Virus record (IMG/VR): IMGVR_UViG_3300032249_000925
Span: 1-64,000 of that record
DNA: 64,000 nucleotides
Strand: one strand, 5' to 3'
Source of the DNA: a virus
A program made the position numbers and the translations under genes. This document shows positions 12,401 to 19,475 of this stretch, piece by piece (position 1 is the stretch's first letter; each line of letters starts with the position of its first letter). The notes beneath the pieces were generated by a model that saw only the letters and a program-made list of their open reading frames with translations, did no database searches and had not been told where the DNA came from.

Positions 12401-12964
12401 TGCATCGGTCATGTCAACGCCTAGAGCTTGTGATGCGTTTTTAGCTACCTTAGTTAACTCCATCATTTGTTTACTAGACAATCCTGCAGCTGTACCTTTT
12501 GTAGTAGCTTCCATAGCTTCACGTAAAGATATTGCTCCGCCAGCAGCTTTTACCATATTTTGTGATAGTGCACCTAGTGCAATACCACTTCTTGCTCCAA
12601 GCTGATTCATACCTTCTACCATGGTAGTAGTATCCATGGCACTTTTTAAAGCATTAAATGCAACCATAGCAGCATAAGTATTAGCTGCTACAGTTGCATA
12701 CAGTTTAACTAAACCGCCTAAACCTTGCTGTTCATTAGCAAAATCTCTTGCACTAGCACCAGTTAAACCACTAGCGCCACGAGCACGACCATACTGTGTG
12801 CTTTCAGCAACTAATCCAGAAGCAGGTTTTTTTGATGCTAGCATATCTGCAGCTTTACTGGCGCGCTGCATATTATCCGCTACTTTGGCAGATCCATCAA
12901 TAACTTTTTCTAAGCTACCATCGCTATTAAATTTAAGAGTAAAATTAACTGTTTGACCGGCCAT
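6443..12964 (-). CDS. tape measure protein
   Basis: About 2,173 residues, largely predicted coiled coil rich in Gln, Lys, Glu and Ala. A hydrophobic central part lies around residues 560-600. The C-terminus carries the usual tape-measure signature GLMGEAGPEAIMPLKR and a lambda H-like stretch (FKSLIDSMLMDILRWEVKQ). The protein sets tail length; at roughly 0.15 nm per helical residue the tail would be about 320-330 nm, unusually long. I chose the ATG at 12962-12964 because GGAG lies 7 bases upstream; an in-frame TTG four codons earlier is less likely. It follows a dedicated consensus leftward promoter (13022-13050). A short K-A-S-E-P-K-V-S-E-L repeat is encoded at 9732-9806. Confidence 0.95.
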   Translation of the reverse strand: MAGQTVNFTLKFNSDGSLEKVIDGSAKVADNMQRASKAADMLASKKPASGLVAESTQYGRARGASGLTGASARDFANEQQGLGGLVKLYATVAANTYAAMVAFNALKSAMDTTTMVEGMNQLGARSGIALGALSQNMVKAAGGAISLREAMEATTKGTAAGLSSKQMMELTKVAKNASQALGVDMTDALSRLSRGITKLEPELLDELGLFTKIGPATDEYARKIGKAASQLTDFERRQAFANAVLKEGSDKFGDINLPANPYKELEASLKNLGQTFLEITNKFIVPFANLFANNSTLLTAAIVGIGAKLTGMALPALGDWQKGLVDSAAKAKAAAADINTLFSESLVSRVNKSSNVDALKQELELQEKITQKAREEFSQTSKRTRTTTYTAVTKQPDQALGDEQLKKAKQDLNRITREYIALDDIAKDPKRAQAITKAERDRMLLLEKEEVILSNLIKQEELRIKKVEQLKAAEQQSIETIEKTNIGATAREKLSEKAGSKATKLDILSQVSGKTQKEGIGAAVEAADAAVAAAGKSLGKVDGFVTKTLARIISFVTEAGILFEAFVSPIIGWVAGIGIAFAVLDPILSSNTKQAQAFTDALENADEVINSATRTIDYINKQPAIFSSTSAGIKATSNAITELKDSFNTLVDTAKESREKMNFYWDKPIDFIAGFIGQDASTKLAKKLTEETLKALELFKRVSTSDKAEIELKAKLGIDSLSKSSLEKLFKTESGQELGKEALEKLTANIGNASSKLEAFKTTSEGVTKAYEIFIQGTANTDPLFSLAKAIQLNAQTIMDFKTDGIDMATAAMIDLAKSPEKGIFFGENFTNKLLDIKEGFLEQVTAINSVERGIRDLDKAAESLNTEKLELKQQQKSSPGFNPQRSRRLGEIEGELEKNQSTKQKLQQNLELLPRDKVEQAKSIFTEGLKSAFAEGSRLIDQALGNASERAAITIGKATLGALSGEERAKKETGLNQQEIKIQMRAIDTNIQLILSQERLKASIDLSSAKTQALIVEQKKDSTQAERDAARSEVRIAQAVRDTLDNISQPKAKASEPKVSELKASESKVSELKASEPKDASKNKSTIVSAPEKVTITVTNEQREGGRLLVPAKTEVQQLSEDEKARADARTLAAQQRVAAQEANRIQLQGAFTAEGIRGNIAQAAGRVEDLSKQLKLDKDVLDTKQKIASIESSILGYTTQRTQQSINQTEQEIKSKERKIEDLDIENKISVAKGVSAKKEVEKLEKQQAAIKLRQQEDTILVGTNQSLKNITNKYFEQRELLNNNYKLQTAAFEKEQARINLNSNLLSFFSKRNMLDAEYLTNQESLNREKQNELDYTKTIAAANKEYSDVISGINEKLEKMATQFKAIGELNKIAFKDPDLDADRETAKFKRQANESNKRVVKKEPEPTVIQETKLQSQILQGKNAINATIEDSKSAQVELTQAQNATIAAVQKELIERKKVVAVAEKEQEFALTKAASNTQSITFETVQNTNLQEDTQQMQQQAQVSNSVLDAQKATALATRNSKLALAELTKAQKDILEPIEKELTKRERLAATEEATIALRERMISLQADQLALSIQGLNYLDKTTLAEKQRYDTLTLEVALNREQRKLSQEISNQEFAIQQAAKAKDKDLEASLIKRKQELLINKEIIDKNQLQEKYLLKIRQAQEEVTNRAAQENAKIEYRNTLGSIGLELESETLQFNRNKFKVLQDQGLVSQQQVRDFEKSQQFAETDLRYRTQIKSIQEEIAKKVKEETDTQEKRKIVLDPDRKKKALLEEQAALQTELNSIQDTLNSKTADPQAMLRLKEDKQRLEERLVTVIAVTDNLETQTNLTSQIETLNYSIAGLEGQELADAQAKLATLKSQLNTYREITGTKPDAAENAQSAERVKRFTTEGEARIRLAKRSKDSTDEITQSTYQYSARTEAYLGALERGFDSLGDAIANFVKTGKLDFKSLIDSMLMDILRWEVKQATLAMYQGVRSGGGGNLLSTLGSAFVSSFIGGPEATITGSSGTYGMNTYSRAAKGAAFDGYGNKFAAGGAFDEGYPVHEFAKGGMFTNSIVNQPTMFKFAKGIGLMGEAGPEAIMPLKRDQNGNLGVRAEPSGSNVNVIVNNHSGQQAQTRENVDSRGNRTIEVTVGDMVAQQLATKGSSVQQTLAATYGTKPAISRR
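9732..9806. repeat. 30-bp tandem repeat inside tape measure gene
   Basis: Two and a half copies of a 30-bp unit (9732-9761, 9762-9791, partial 9792-9806) differ by a single base. They encode alternating KASEP/KVSEL pentapeptides, probably a flexible charged spacer. Such repeats can expand or contract in frame. Confidence 0.85.
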
Positions 12965-13021
12965 TGTGCGCTCCAAGAGTTTTTAGTACACAAAAAATAA
13001 TTCAAATTTTTATGTATACCA

Positions 13022-13050
13022 ATTATAACATATAGGCAATAAGGTGTCAA
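13022..13050 (-). promoter_or_regulatory. sigma70-type leftward promoter for tape measure gene
   Basis: On the minus strand a perfect TTGACA (13045-13050), a 17-bp spacer and a perfect TATAAT (13022-13027) lie just upstream of the tape measure start. This allows extra transcription beyond the terminator at 13065-13104. Confidence 0.85.
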
Positions 13051-13064
13051 TATAAAAATTTTTT

Positions 13065-13104
13065 AACAATAAAAAACCCGCTATTAAGCGGGTTTTTTAT
13101 TGTT
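13065..13104. terminator. bidirectional hairpin terminator
   Basis: An 18-bp perfect stem (AACAATAAAAAACCCGCT / AGCGGGTTTTTTATTGTT) around a 4-base loop, with A and T tracts on the two sides. The end of the tail-chaperone extension reading frame (13084) lies inside the hairpin. Confidence 0.9.
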
Positions 13105-13425
13105 GATCTGTTCACTACGAATGCCGTCTATGGTTTTGATTAGTTGAAAAATAAATTTTTTATCTACTAAATCAGTAATCTCTAAGTACTCAAATATATC
13201 TTGAATACCTACTAAGCTTTTACCTAAATAGATGCCATTCATACCTTCCCATTGATCTTGCAGTAGTCTATAAACTAACAATGCTTGTTGCAATTCTATG
13301 GGTAAATCTTCAAATTCAATTGGAATTTCAGATTCAATAGGCTCATTACCCATTTGCTCACATATTTCAAAATATGTAGCCTTAGTTACACTAAGATTAC
13401 TATTTTGCATATAATTATTGAGCAA
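13084..13425 (-). CDS. tail assembly chaperone T-like extension (made as GT by -1 frameshift)
   Basis: An open frame of about 113 codons directly follows the G-like gene in the -1 frame. Its own apparent start is a poor TTG (13425), or an ATG at 13410, without a convincing ribosome site. The frame stays open back through the slippery heptamer at 13458-13464, so the natural product is a G-T fusion of roughly 255 residues. In lambda GT chaperones tape measure protein and recruits the tube protein. The stop lies within the terminator hairpin. Confidence 0.8.
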   Translation of the reverse strand: MLNNYMQNSNLSVTKATYFEICEQMGNEPIESEIPIEFEDLPIELQQALLVYRLLQDQWEGMNGIYLGKSLVGIQDIFEYLEITDLVDKKFIFQLIKTIDGIRSEQINNKKPA

Positions 13426-13430
13426 AGTAT

Positions 13431-13850
13431 TTATTTGTTGGAATTGCTCGTTGAAAAGTTTCCCAAGTCGCCTACTTGTTCAGTAATCCAAGCATCAAAA
13501 TTGCTAGAATTTTTCATTAAGTAGAGGGCATTTTCATTTGAAAACTGCAAGTAGTCTTCTAAGTCTTGTCCAGTAAGATCTACTGGTGCAAGTTGCTCTA
13601 GATACTTTAGTTTAAGTCCAGACCAGCCTTTAATAGCGTTTTGAACGTATAATTCTAAAAACAGCTCGTCATCAAATTCTTCTTGTGGTTGGCGGTTTTT
13701 AAAAGTAGTTTTAGTAGATTTTTTGCGAATATTAATTAGTGTTTCGCGAGATAAAAAACTAAGTTGTAGTTTAAAATCAGGCATACCAGGATATTCAATT
13801 TCTACAGATTTTGATGGTACTAGTAGTGTTTTAAGTGAAAGTGTTGTCAT
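13431..13850 (-). CDS. tail assembly chaperone G-like
   Basis: 139 residues, lying between the tail tube and tape measure genes as lambda G does. It starts MTTLSLKTLLVPSKSVEIEYPGM and is acidic towards the C-terminus. The last codons include GGA-AAC in zero frame, forming the slippery site G GGA AAC. Most ribosomes stop at 13431 and a fraction should shift -1 into the T-like frame. It prevents premature tape-measure aggregation in related phages. Confidence 0.82.
   Translation of the reverse strand: MTTLSLKTLLVPSKSVEIEYPGMPDFKLQLSFLSRETLINIRKKSTKTTFKNRQPQEEFDDELFLELYVQNAIKGWSGLKLKYLEQLAPVDLTGQDLEDYLQFSNENALYLMKNSSNFDAWITEQVGDLGNFSTSNSNK
13458..13464 (-). promoter_or_regulatory. programmed -1 frameshift slippery heptamer GGGAAAC
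   Basis: Read on the minus strand, the heptamer G GGA AAC sits in the correct zero frame near the end of the G-like gene. This is the X XXY YYZ form seen in lambda G/GT (GGGAAAG). After a -1 slip the frame reads GGG AAA CTT TTC AAC GAG and continues without a stop into the downstream T-like frame. Confidence 0.85.
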
Positions 13851-13866
13851 AGGAACCTTTGTTGGT

Positions 13867-13898
13867 AAAGAAACCAGAGCCTAAACTCTGGTTTCTTT
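13867..13898. terminator. hairpin after tail tube gene
   Basis: An 11-bp stem (AGAAACCAGAG / CTCTGGTTTCT) with a 6-base loop, flanked by short T/A tracts, lies between the tail tube gene and the G-like chaperone. It probably lowers transcription after the abundant tube protein. Confidence 0.7.
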
Positions 13899-13919
13899 TG
13901 AGTTAAATTATTAAATTAC

Positions 13920-15185
13920 TTATGGTATGATGATGTTTGTGGGGCTATAATATTTAAGTGATACTTCGTTACTTAGAGCAATATCAAAAGTATTACTAGC
14001 AGTGTAACTTTGAGCAGTAAAGTTAATTGTAGTAGACATAACCTGTTGTGTAGCAATTGTAGGAATACCTAGTACTACTGCAGGTAGGTCAATATCTACT
14101 CTAGTCTCATTACTAGCTCCGCCAATAGATAACACAATTTCAAATGCAGGACTGACGTCTGTTACTGAATTTTTAAGCATGTCTGCTAATAGCGTTGCAC
14201 TATAATTTGCACCAGTACCACTACGTAAGTAAGCATTTAAAGTACCAGTAATACTGCGTGTACCTGTAAAGTATGTGCAGGGCTGATTAACAATACCTAA
14301 GTTAGCAGGCGTTAAGTAACTAACATTATTAGCAAATACAATGCTACCACCAGTTAGTGGAACAGTATAGGTTTTGCTAGCAACAGTAGCTACAGTAGCA
14401 GCGTTAATATTTGACTTTAAAGTCATGGTACTTAATTTATTAGCAATATAAGGTGCTGCAGTAATTTTATTCCTAAAGCTACCAGCTGTTATTCCGCCAC
14501 TCATTGAATTAGTTACTGCACCAGTTGATGGACCATCAGTAATAGTTATTTTAGTTGTAGGTTGTATTAGTCGAGTAGCTTTACCAGTCCAAGCAATTGT
14601 TGCAATTGCATCTAGTCCAAAATCAATAGTAGCTGTGTCTAATGTACAGTTTTCAATAAAGAATGTGGTGTCCTCAAACACAATAATTAAACCAAATTTT
14701 TGTAGCTGGTGAACCTGTGAATTGGTTACTACTACTTCAGCGTAGCTGGGTGTAGTAATTGAAGATCCGGTACTAGCAACTACAGGAGCAGTTTCTGACC
14801 AAGCACCGCCAGCACCAGTTGCATTATCAATTTTTGTAGCACTAAACATTGCGTTCCATAATACGCGTTCTTCAGCAGTAACTCTACCTAGAGTAACTGC
14901 AGGTGTGTTATTATCAGCTGGACGAATATATGTAGTAAAGCTAAAATCAACTGGATTAAGTGCGGTATTAAACTGGCGTTGACCACGTGTTGGCTCAGGG
15001 CCAGATTCGTTTAGTGTAACTGTTTCTGAAGAAGTATTTTGACTAAAACTAAATCCATCTAGTACTTGAATTTCTTGGATAGTGTCTGCTGTATTATTAG
15101 TAGCTGCTGTAGTAATTGCGCCAGTATTTATATCTACGTTTGTAGTAAAGAACACTCTGGCGTTACGTAATAAATTATATGACAT
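13920..15185 (-). CDS. major tail tube protein
   Basis: 421 residues, rich in Thr, Ala, Asn and beta strands, directly upstream of the tail chaperone pair where siphophages encode the tube subunit. The N-terminal 200 residues (DGFSFSQNTSSETVTLNESG ... FTTYIRP) look like a phage tail-tube fold. The C-terminal half is extra, perhaps a surface domain, since many tube proteins are 150-250 residues. A strong ribosome site (AAAGGA) precedes the start, and a hairpin follows the gene. Confidence 0.82.
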   Translation of the reverse strand: MSYNLLRNARVFFTTNVDINTGAITTAATNNTADTIQEIQVLDGFSFSQNTSSETVTLNESGPEPTRGQRQFNTALNPVDFSFTTYIRPADNNTPAVTLGRVTAEERVLWNAMFSATKIDNATGAGGAWSETAPVVASTGSSITTPSYAEVVVTNSQVHQLQKFGLIIVFEDTTFFIENCTLDTATIDFGLDAIATIAWTGKATRLIQPTTKITITDGPSTGAVTNSMSGGITAGSFRNKITAAPYIANKLSTMTLKSNINAATVATVASKTYTVPLTGGSIVFANNVSYLTPANLGIVNQPCTYFTGTRSITGTLNAYLRSGTGANYSATLLADMLKNSVTDVSPAFEIVLSIGGASNETRVDIDLPAVVLGIPTIATQQVMSTTINFTAQSYTASNTFDIALSNEVSLKYYSPTNIIIP

Positions 15186-15261
15186 TTTACCATTCCTTTT
15201 TGTTAATGCTTAAAACGCATAAACTAGATCTTTATCTGTTACGGCATTTTAGCATGGTTGC

Positions 15262-15699
15262 TTATGGTACGGCGTAACGTACCTGTAAGTTTATCTCGCC
15301 TACAGCATAAGGTGCTAGTAGGCCTTCATCTGTTGTAATGGACTGAATCATTATTTCCGCAGTTTGTAGACCTGTTGTAGTATTATAAACAAGTCTATCT
15401 AAGCCATCCAAGGTATATTCAATATCTTGCAATAGTAGTTCTAGCTGACTAGCGCTGTTTTCACCATGACAGTAGATTTTAATACTAACGCCTAAAAATG
15501 CCCACTTAAAATTACTGGGATGATATTCACGTAATTCTGTACCTGGTGAAATGTACACGCTAGGAAAATCTTGTACTTCGTCCCAAAATTTTAGTTTTGG
15601 TACAACGTTGTTAAATAGGTTTACATTATAAGGAGGTGTACCGTTAATCTTTTTTAGTTCTGTAGCTAAACTATTAACAATACTTATGCGTCTGCTCAT
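15262..15699 (-). CDS. tail terminator / tail completion protein
   Basis: 145 residues, located between the neck gene and the tube gene as lambda U and Z are. Features include SRRISIVNSLATELKKI at the N-terminus and a central FPSVYISPGTEL segment, typical of tail-terminator-like proteins that cap the polymerised tube and contact the neck. Its start overlaps the upstream stop by 4 bases. Confidence 0.65.
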   Translation of the reverse strand: MSRRISIVNSLATELKKINGTPPYNVNLFNNVVPKLKFWDEVQDFPSVYISPGTELREYHPSNFKWAFLGVSIKIYCHGENSASQLELLLQDIEYTLDGLDRLVYNTTTGLQTAEIMIQSITTDEGLLAPYAVGEINLQVRYAVP

Positions 15700-17417
15700 A
15701 CTAATACGGCCCTTAATCTATTTTGTACTTTGGTTTCAGCAATTTCTCTGATTGACTTGCTTATAAGAAGTTTTGGATCTCTAGTTCTTGGATATTCTTG
15801 ACGACCGCCAGTACTAAAAGTAGCATAAGGGTTACGCATATAAGTATAAAATGCTGTAATCATGCCCTGTCTGCTTTCACTTAGTCGCTCTACTTTAACA
15901 CTTTCAGCAAATCTACCCGTACGCAAATTTAATATGTTTTTGCTATTACCAGTACCCATGTTTTGTTTTATTTGGTCTGTTAATTTTGCATTGATTAAAT
16001 TTTGTAAATTTAGTAAATTTATCTGTTGATTGCCATCAACTACTGTTGTAGCAGAACTAGAACTTCCTTTATTTTTATTAGACATGCCAGGTGATATTTT
16101 TTGATCTTTTCCTTTAACTTGAATTAAGCTATCTGTTCCTATTTTAGAACTAGTAGCTTTTGAGTTTGATCCTTTATATTTTTTATTAGTCATTGCTGAA
16201 ACAATATAATTTTCTACTGTTTCTTTAAGAGTTGGTGATAAACGCAGACCTTTAAATACAAACTCAAAATTATTTACTATTGCAGTCTTAAATTCTTTGG
16301 CTAAGTCTCTATAAGATTTATTTAATTTAGCCTTTAATGCTGCATCTATATTAGCTAATTCGCTGGTTGATAATGACCCCGAATTAATAACTGACGGCAT
16401 AGTTTGTAGATATGATATTCCTAGCGATAATCCTAATTTATTAGGATCTGCATAATCAGCATTTACTTCTAAATTCCAATTACTGTGTCCAGTATTTACT
16501 GCAAAGTCATCTAATAAACCCGGTGCATCTATGCTATTATTAAATAATATTAATGATGCCATTTGTATTAGTGGAGTATTTATACCTATTATTTTGCTAC
16601 CACTTTTTAGTCCTGTGTGTCCTGCAGCAGCAAAATTACCTGCTAAAAATTTTCCGGAATTTACATTAATTTGTATACTATATTCATTATATAACTGACT
16701 TATAAGACTTTGTGTTATTACATTATGTACATTATCTGTTATACTACTAAAACTTGGTAATGTTACAAATAGGCTTGTTGAACTATTAAAATTACTAATA
16801 ATAGTTTGTGGGTCAGATATTTTACAAACACCTATAGCCTTAAATGTCTGAGATAATTTTGCACCTATAATTCGTAGTTTATTTTCTGCTGTAGTATCTG
16901 CTATATCTATAGCTAATCCGGCTAAGGCCTTTACTACTTCGTTGCTTAAAACAGTTATTTTATTACTAATATCTACTATTTTTGTAGATTTAGTAATAGT
17001 AGTATTAAGCTTATTAAGAGTTTTAGTAATAAGGTTATTTTTGTTATTTAGAATGTAATTATATACTAAAGTATATTCTTCTAAAAACCCAAAATTTTTA
17101 TGTTTAAGTTCGCTAAAAAATACATTCTGTTCTTGTATAGAAGTACCTTCATTGCGCGTTATAGTTAAACTATTTAAATATCCGGCTATTTTTTCCTGAG
17201 AATTACTAGGATGTAATTCTTTTAACATTTCATCTATAATTATTTCTACATTAATTAGATAAAATACAGGTAAATTGTCTTCGACTATTTTTCTAAAATT
17301 ATCCCCTAGTTTAGTAGCAGTATTTTTAATTCTATCAGCTACTAATCTTTGATTGTCAGCATCTAATTTTTCTCTGCTGCCTAATAATATTTGTAAAAAG
17401 GCCCCGGCATTATTCAT
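15696..17417 (-). CDS. neck / head-tail joining protein, large
   Basis: 573 residues between the gp6-like connector and the tail terminator. Most of it is Asn/Lys/Ser-rich and unrecognised. The C-terminal 80 residues (LNLRTGRFAESVKVERL ... MRNPYATFSTGG) resemble the HK97 gp10-type neck or tail-completion fold. It is far longer than the usual 120-150 residues, so the N-terminal part is an added domain. It overlaps both neighbours by 4 bases. Confidence 0.55.
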   Translation of the reverse strand: MNNAGAFLQILLGSREKLDADNQRLVADRIKNTATKLGDNFRKIVEDNLPVFYLINVEIIIDEMLKELHPSNSQEKIAGYLNSLTITRNEGTSIQEQNVFFSELKHKNFGFLEEYTLVYNYILNNKNNLITKTLNKLNTTITKSTKIVDISNKITVLSNEVVKALAGLAIDIADTTAENKLRIIGAKLSQTFKAIGVCKISDPQTIISNFNSSTSLFVTLPSFSSITDNVHNVITQSLISQLYNEYSIQINVNSGKFLAGNFAAAGHTGLKSGSKIIGINTPLIQMASLILFNNSIDAPGLLDDFAVNTGHSNWNLEVNADYADPNKLGLSLGISYLQTMPSVINSGSLSTSELANIDAALKAKLNKSYRDLAKEFKTAIVNNFEFVFKGLRLSPTLKETVENYIVSAMTNKKYKGSNSKATSSKIGTDSLIQVKGKDQKISPGMSNKNKGSSSSATTVVDGNQQINLLNLQNLINAKLTDQIKQNMGTGNSKNILNLRTGRFAESVKVERLSESRQGMITAFYTYMRNPYATFSTGGRQEYPRTRDPKLLISKSIREIAETKVQNRLRAVLV

Positions 17418-17989
17418 GTATAATCTACTCTATACTGATCTAACACTCTGCGAATATGTGCAGGCAGTGTAGTTGTTGATATATACTCAATTTGTATATT
17501 ATTAGTACCAGGCGCTTTACTGCTGTGTATACTCATATCGTTTTTACGATAGTAGGTTACCATATCCATTATAGCTAAACCTAAATCTGGTGGCACATCG
17601 TCCCAACCGCCGTAATAGGTAACACGATAGCCCCTAACCTGTGGTCTAAAAACAGGAGTTGCTATGCTAACTAAATTGTCGCCATCTTGAACCCAGTCTA
17701 CGTATTGTACTAGTGGAACATAATTTTGTCCATAATTTTCACTATAAGCAAAATCAACAATACTAACTAATGGTGTTTCTGTAAGTAGTATAGTATTGAA
17801 TCCGCCTGAAAATACTTCTACTTTAGGTACATCAGGTAATGCAAAGTAATCTACAAATGTTCTGCCACAGTAATTTTTTACAAACTGACTTATTCTAGTA
17901 ATAAGTGCATCAATTTCAGCATCATAGTTTGTGCTTTTAATTCCTGCATAAGTTTTATACTCTGTGCGAGTAATTAAGTTATAAGCCAT
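17414..17989 (-). CDS. head-tail connector protein (gp6-like)
   Basis: 191 residues. The N-terminal helical pattern (TRTEYKTYAGIKSTNYDAEIDALITRISQFVKNYCGRTF) and the later YYGGWDDVPPDLGLAIMDMV stretch are typical of HK97 gp6 / lambda gpW-side connectors that extend the portal ring. It follows the capsid gene after a terminator and has a clear AAGGAG ribosome site. Confidence 0.8.
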   Translation of the reverse strand: MAYNLITRTEYKTYAGIKSTNYDAEIDALITRISQFVKNYCGRTFVDYFALPDVPKVEVFSGGFNTILLTETPLVSIVDFAYSENYGQNYVPLVQYVDWVQDGDNLVSIATPVFRPQVRGYRVTYYGGWDDVPPDLGLAIMDMVTYYRKNDMSIHSSKAPGTNNIQIEYISTTTLPAHIRRVLDQYRVDYT

Positions 17990-18004
17990 TATTACTCCTT
18001 ATGT

Positions 18005-18060
18005 CTTTTAAATAGCTTCCGTAAAAGCTATTTAAAAGACAGGGCTTTTCAGCCCTGTCT
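18005..18060 (-). terminator. double hairpin terminator after capsid gene
   Basis: Leftward transcription meets a GC-rich stem AGACAGGGCT / AGCCCTGTCT (18037-18060) followed by a T-rich run. A second 14-bp AT-rich stem follows (18005-18018 with 25-38). It probably attenuates transcription downstream of the abundant capsid protein. Confidence 0.8.
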
Positions 18061-18077
18061 AATGGTTTAACTAAATA

Positions 18078-19475
18078 TCAAGCAAAGATTAGTCTAGAAA
18101 CACCTGGACCATAGTTACTTGTAACTTGCGCAAAACCAGTACGTAAGCTAGCAACCATAACACGGCGCTGTGTTTCAACTAGTTCTTGTGTATCAATACG
18201 TAGACCACGTTGATTACCAATTACGAAGTTGCCTGGAGCAATACAGAAAGCACCAATGTTATTAAATGTTGTGCCTGCTGTAGTTGTAGTACCATCTAGC
18301 TCGCCACTAACTAGTACTGGGCTGTTACCAATTTGGCCGATTTGACCTGTTAGTAATGTAGCTGAAGGACCAACTTGGTTCATAGTCTGGAATACTGTGT
18401 CTTCTAGTAGATTGTAGTAGATATTGGTATTAACAACATAAACTACATCTGCTGGATCAAGACCCCAAACTCCAAGTTGTCTACGTAGTGAACGTAAATT
18501 AGCAACTGTAACTGCTGTAGTGGCACCAGTAATTGAAGTAGTATTAGCGGTTGCACTACCACCTACACCACCAATTGCCCAAGTACCTAAACCAACAACT
18601 GGGTCGCCACTAGTAGCACCAGGTGCTGTGTTACCACCACCACGTAGGATTGCTTTATCAACTGCACGAGCAACGCGACGAATCATGCCATCACGAATTA
18701 CAGGCATAATAGCAAGAAGGCTATCTTCCTCTTCTTCGTAAGCTGTGTACTCGTTGGTAGCAACTTTGTACGCGCTTAATGTGACTTCTTTAATTGCATG
18801 TATTTGACTAGTACCAGCACTAGCACTAGCACCAAAACTTGTGTTATCAACCCAAGTAGCGCTACCTGCTTCTGGATTAACTGGAATCTTCATTACGTTA
18901 GTTTGCATAGCAATCTGACGGAATAGTGGTGCAACTACTAGTCTACGACGAACTTCAGCTTCCATTGATAGTGAAACTTCTTGTTCCCAAGTAGCATTAG
19001 GTAAGTGTGGGCCTTGGCCACTACCAGCATATTTTTGAACTAAGTCATAACCAAATTTGGTAGACTCAATTGGCTTGTTAGCCATTTTAGCTAGTAGAAC
19101 TGCTTTTTCTTTGTCTGCGTAGCTTAGTTCATTCTTGTCACTAGCAAAATGCATACGTGACTTTTGAACAGCTTCTAGTTCTTGAGCTTTTTCTTTTAGT
19201 GCAGCTTCTAGACCAGCAATTGCGCTTTTTTGTGTTTCTTGTTCAGCAGCAAAGCGCTTTTCAACTTCTGCTAGTAAACGCTCAGCACCTGTATCAACTG
19301 TTTGTACAGTTGCAACAGCTGCTTTAATTTTAGCGTCAAAATCAGCTGCAGCTTTTTCAGCAGCTGCTTTTTCAACAGCAGCTTTTTCTTGTGCGTCTGT
19401 AATGTGTTTTGCTGCTAGTTGAGCAGCTTTTTCAGCAGCCTCAGCTACTAACTGTTCGATCTGTTTTGAATCCAT
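18078..19475 (-). CDS. major capsid protein from internal in-frame start
   Basis: Within the protease-capsid frame, Met198 (ATG 19473-19475) is preceded by a strong ribosome site (AAAGGA, about 7 bases upstream). It falls exactly between the protease and the delta-like helix. Translation from here gives 465 residues: scaffold helix plus HK97 capsid domain. The arrangement resembles the in-frame nested C/Nu3 genes of lambda. It would solve the stoichiometry problem of a fused protease, since only a few protease copies are wanted per head. Nested initiation is an inference from the sequence. Confidence 0.75.
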   Translation of the reverse strand: MDSKQIEQLVAEAAEKAAQLAAKHITDAQEKAAVEKAAAEKAAADFDAKIKAAVATVQTVDTGAERLLAEVEKRFAAEQETQKSAIAGLEAALKEKAQELEAVQKSRMHFASDKNELSYADKEKAVLLAKMANKPIESTKFGYDLVQKYAGSGQGPHLPNATWEQEVSLSMEAEVRRRLVVAPLFRQIAMQTNVMKIPVNPEAGSATWVDNTSFGASASAGTSQIHAIKEVTLSAYKVATNEYTAYEEEEDSLLAIMPVIRDGMIRRVARAVDKAILRGGGNTAPGATSGDPVVGLGTWAIGGVGGSATANTTSITGATTAVTVANLRSLRRQLGVWGLDPADVVYVVNTNIYYNLLEDTVFQTMNQVGPSATLLTGQIGQIGNSPVLVSGELDGTTTTAGTTFNNIGAFCIAPGNFVIGNQRGLRIDTQELVETQRRVMVASLRTGFAQVTSNYGPGVSRLIFA

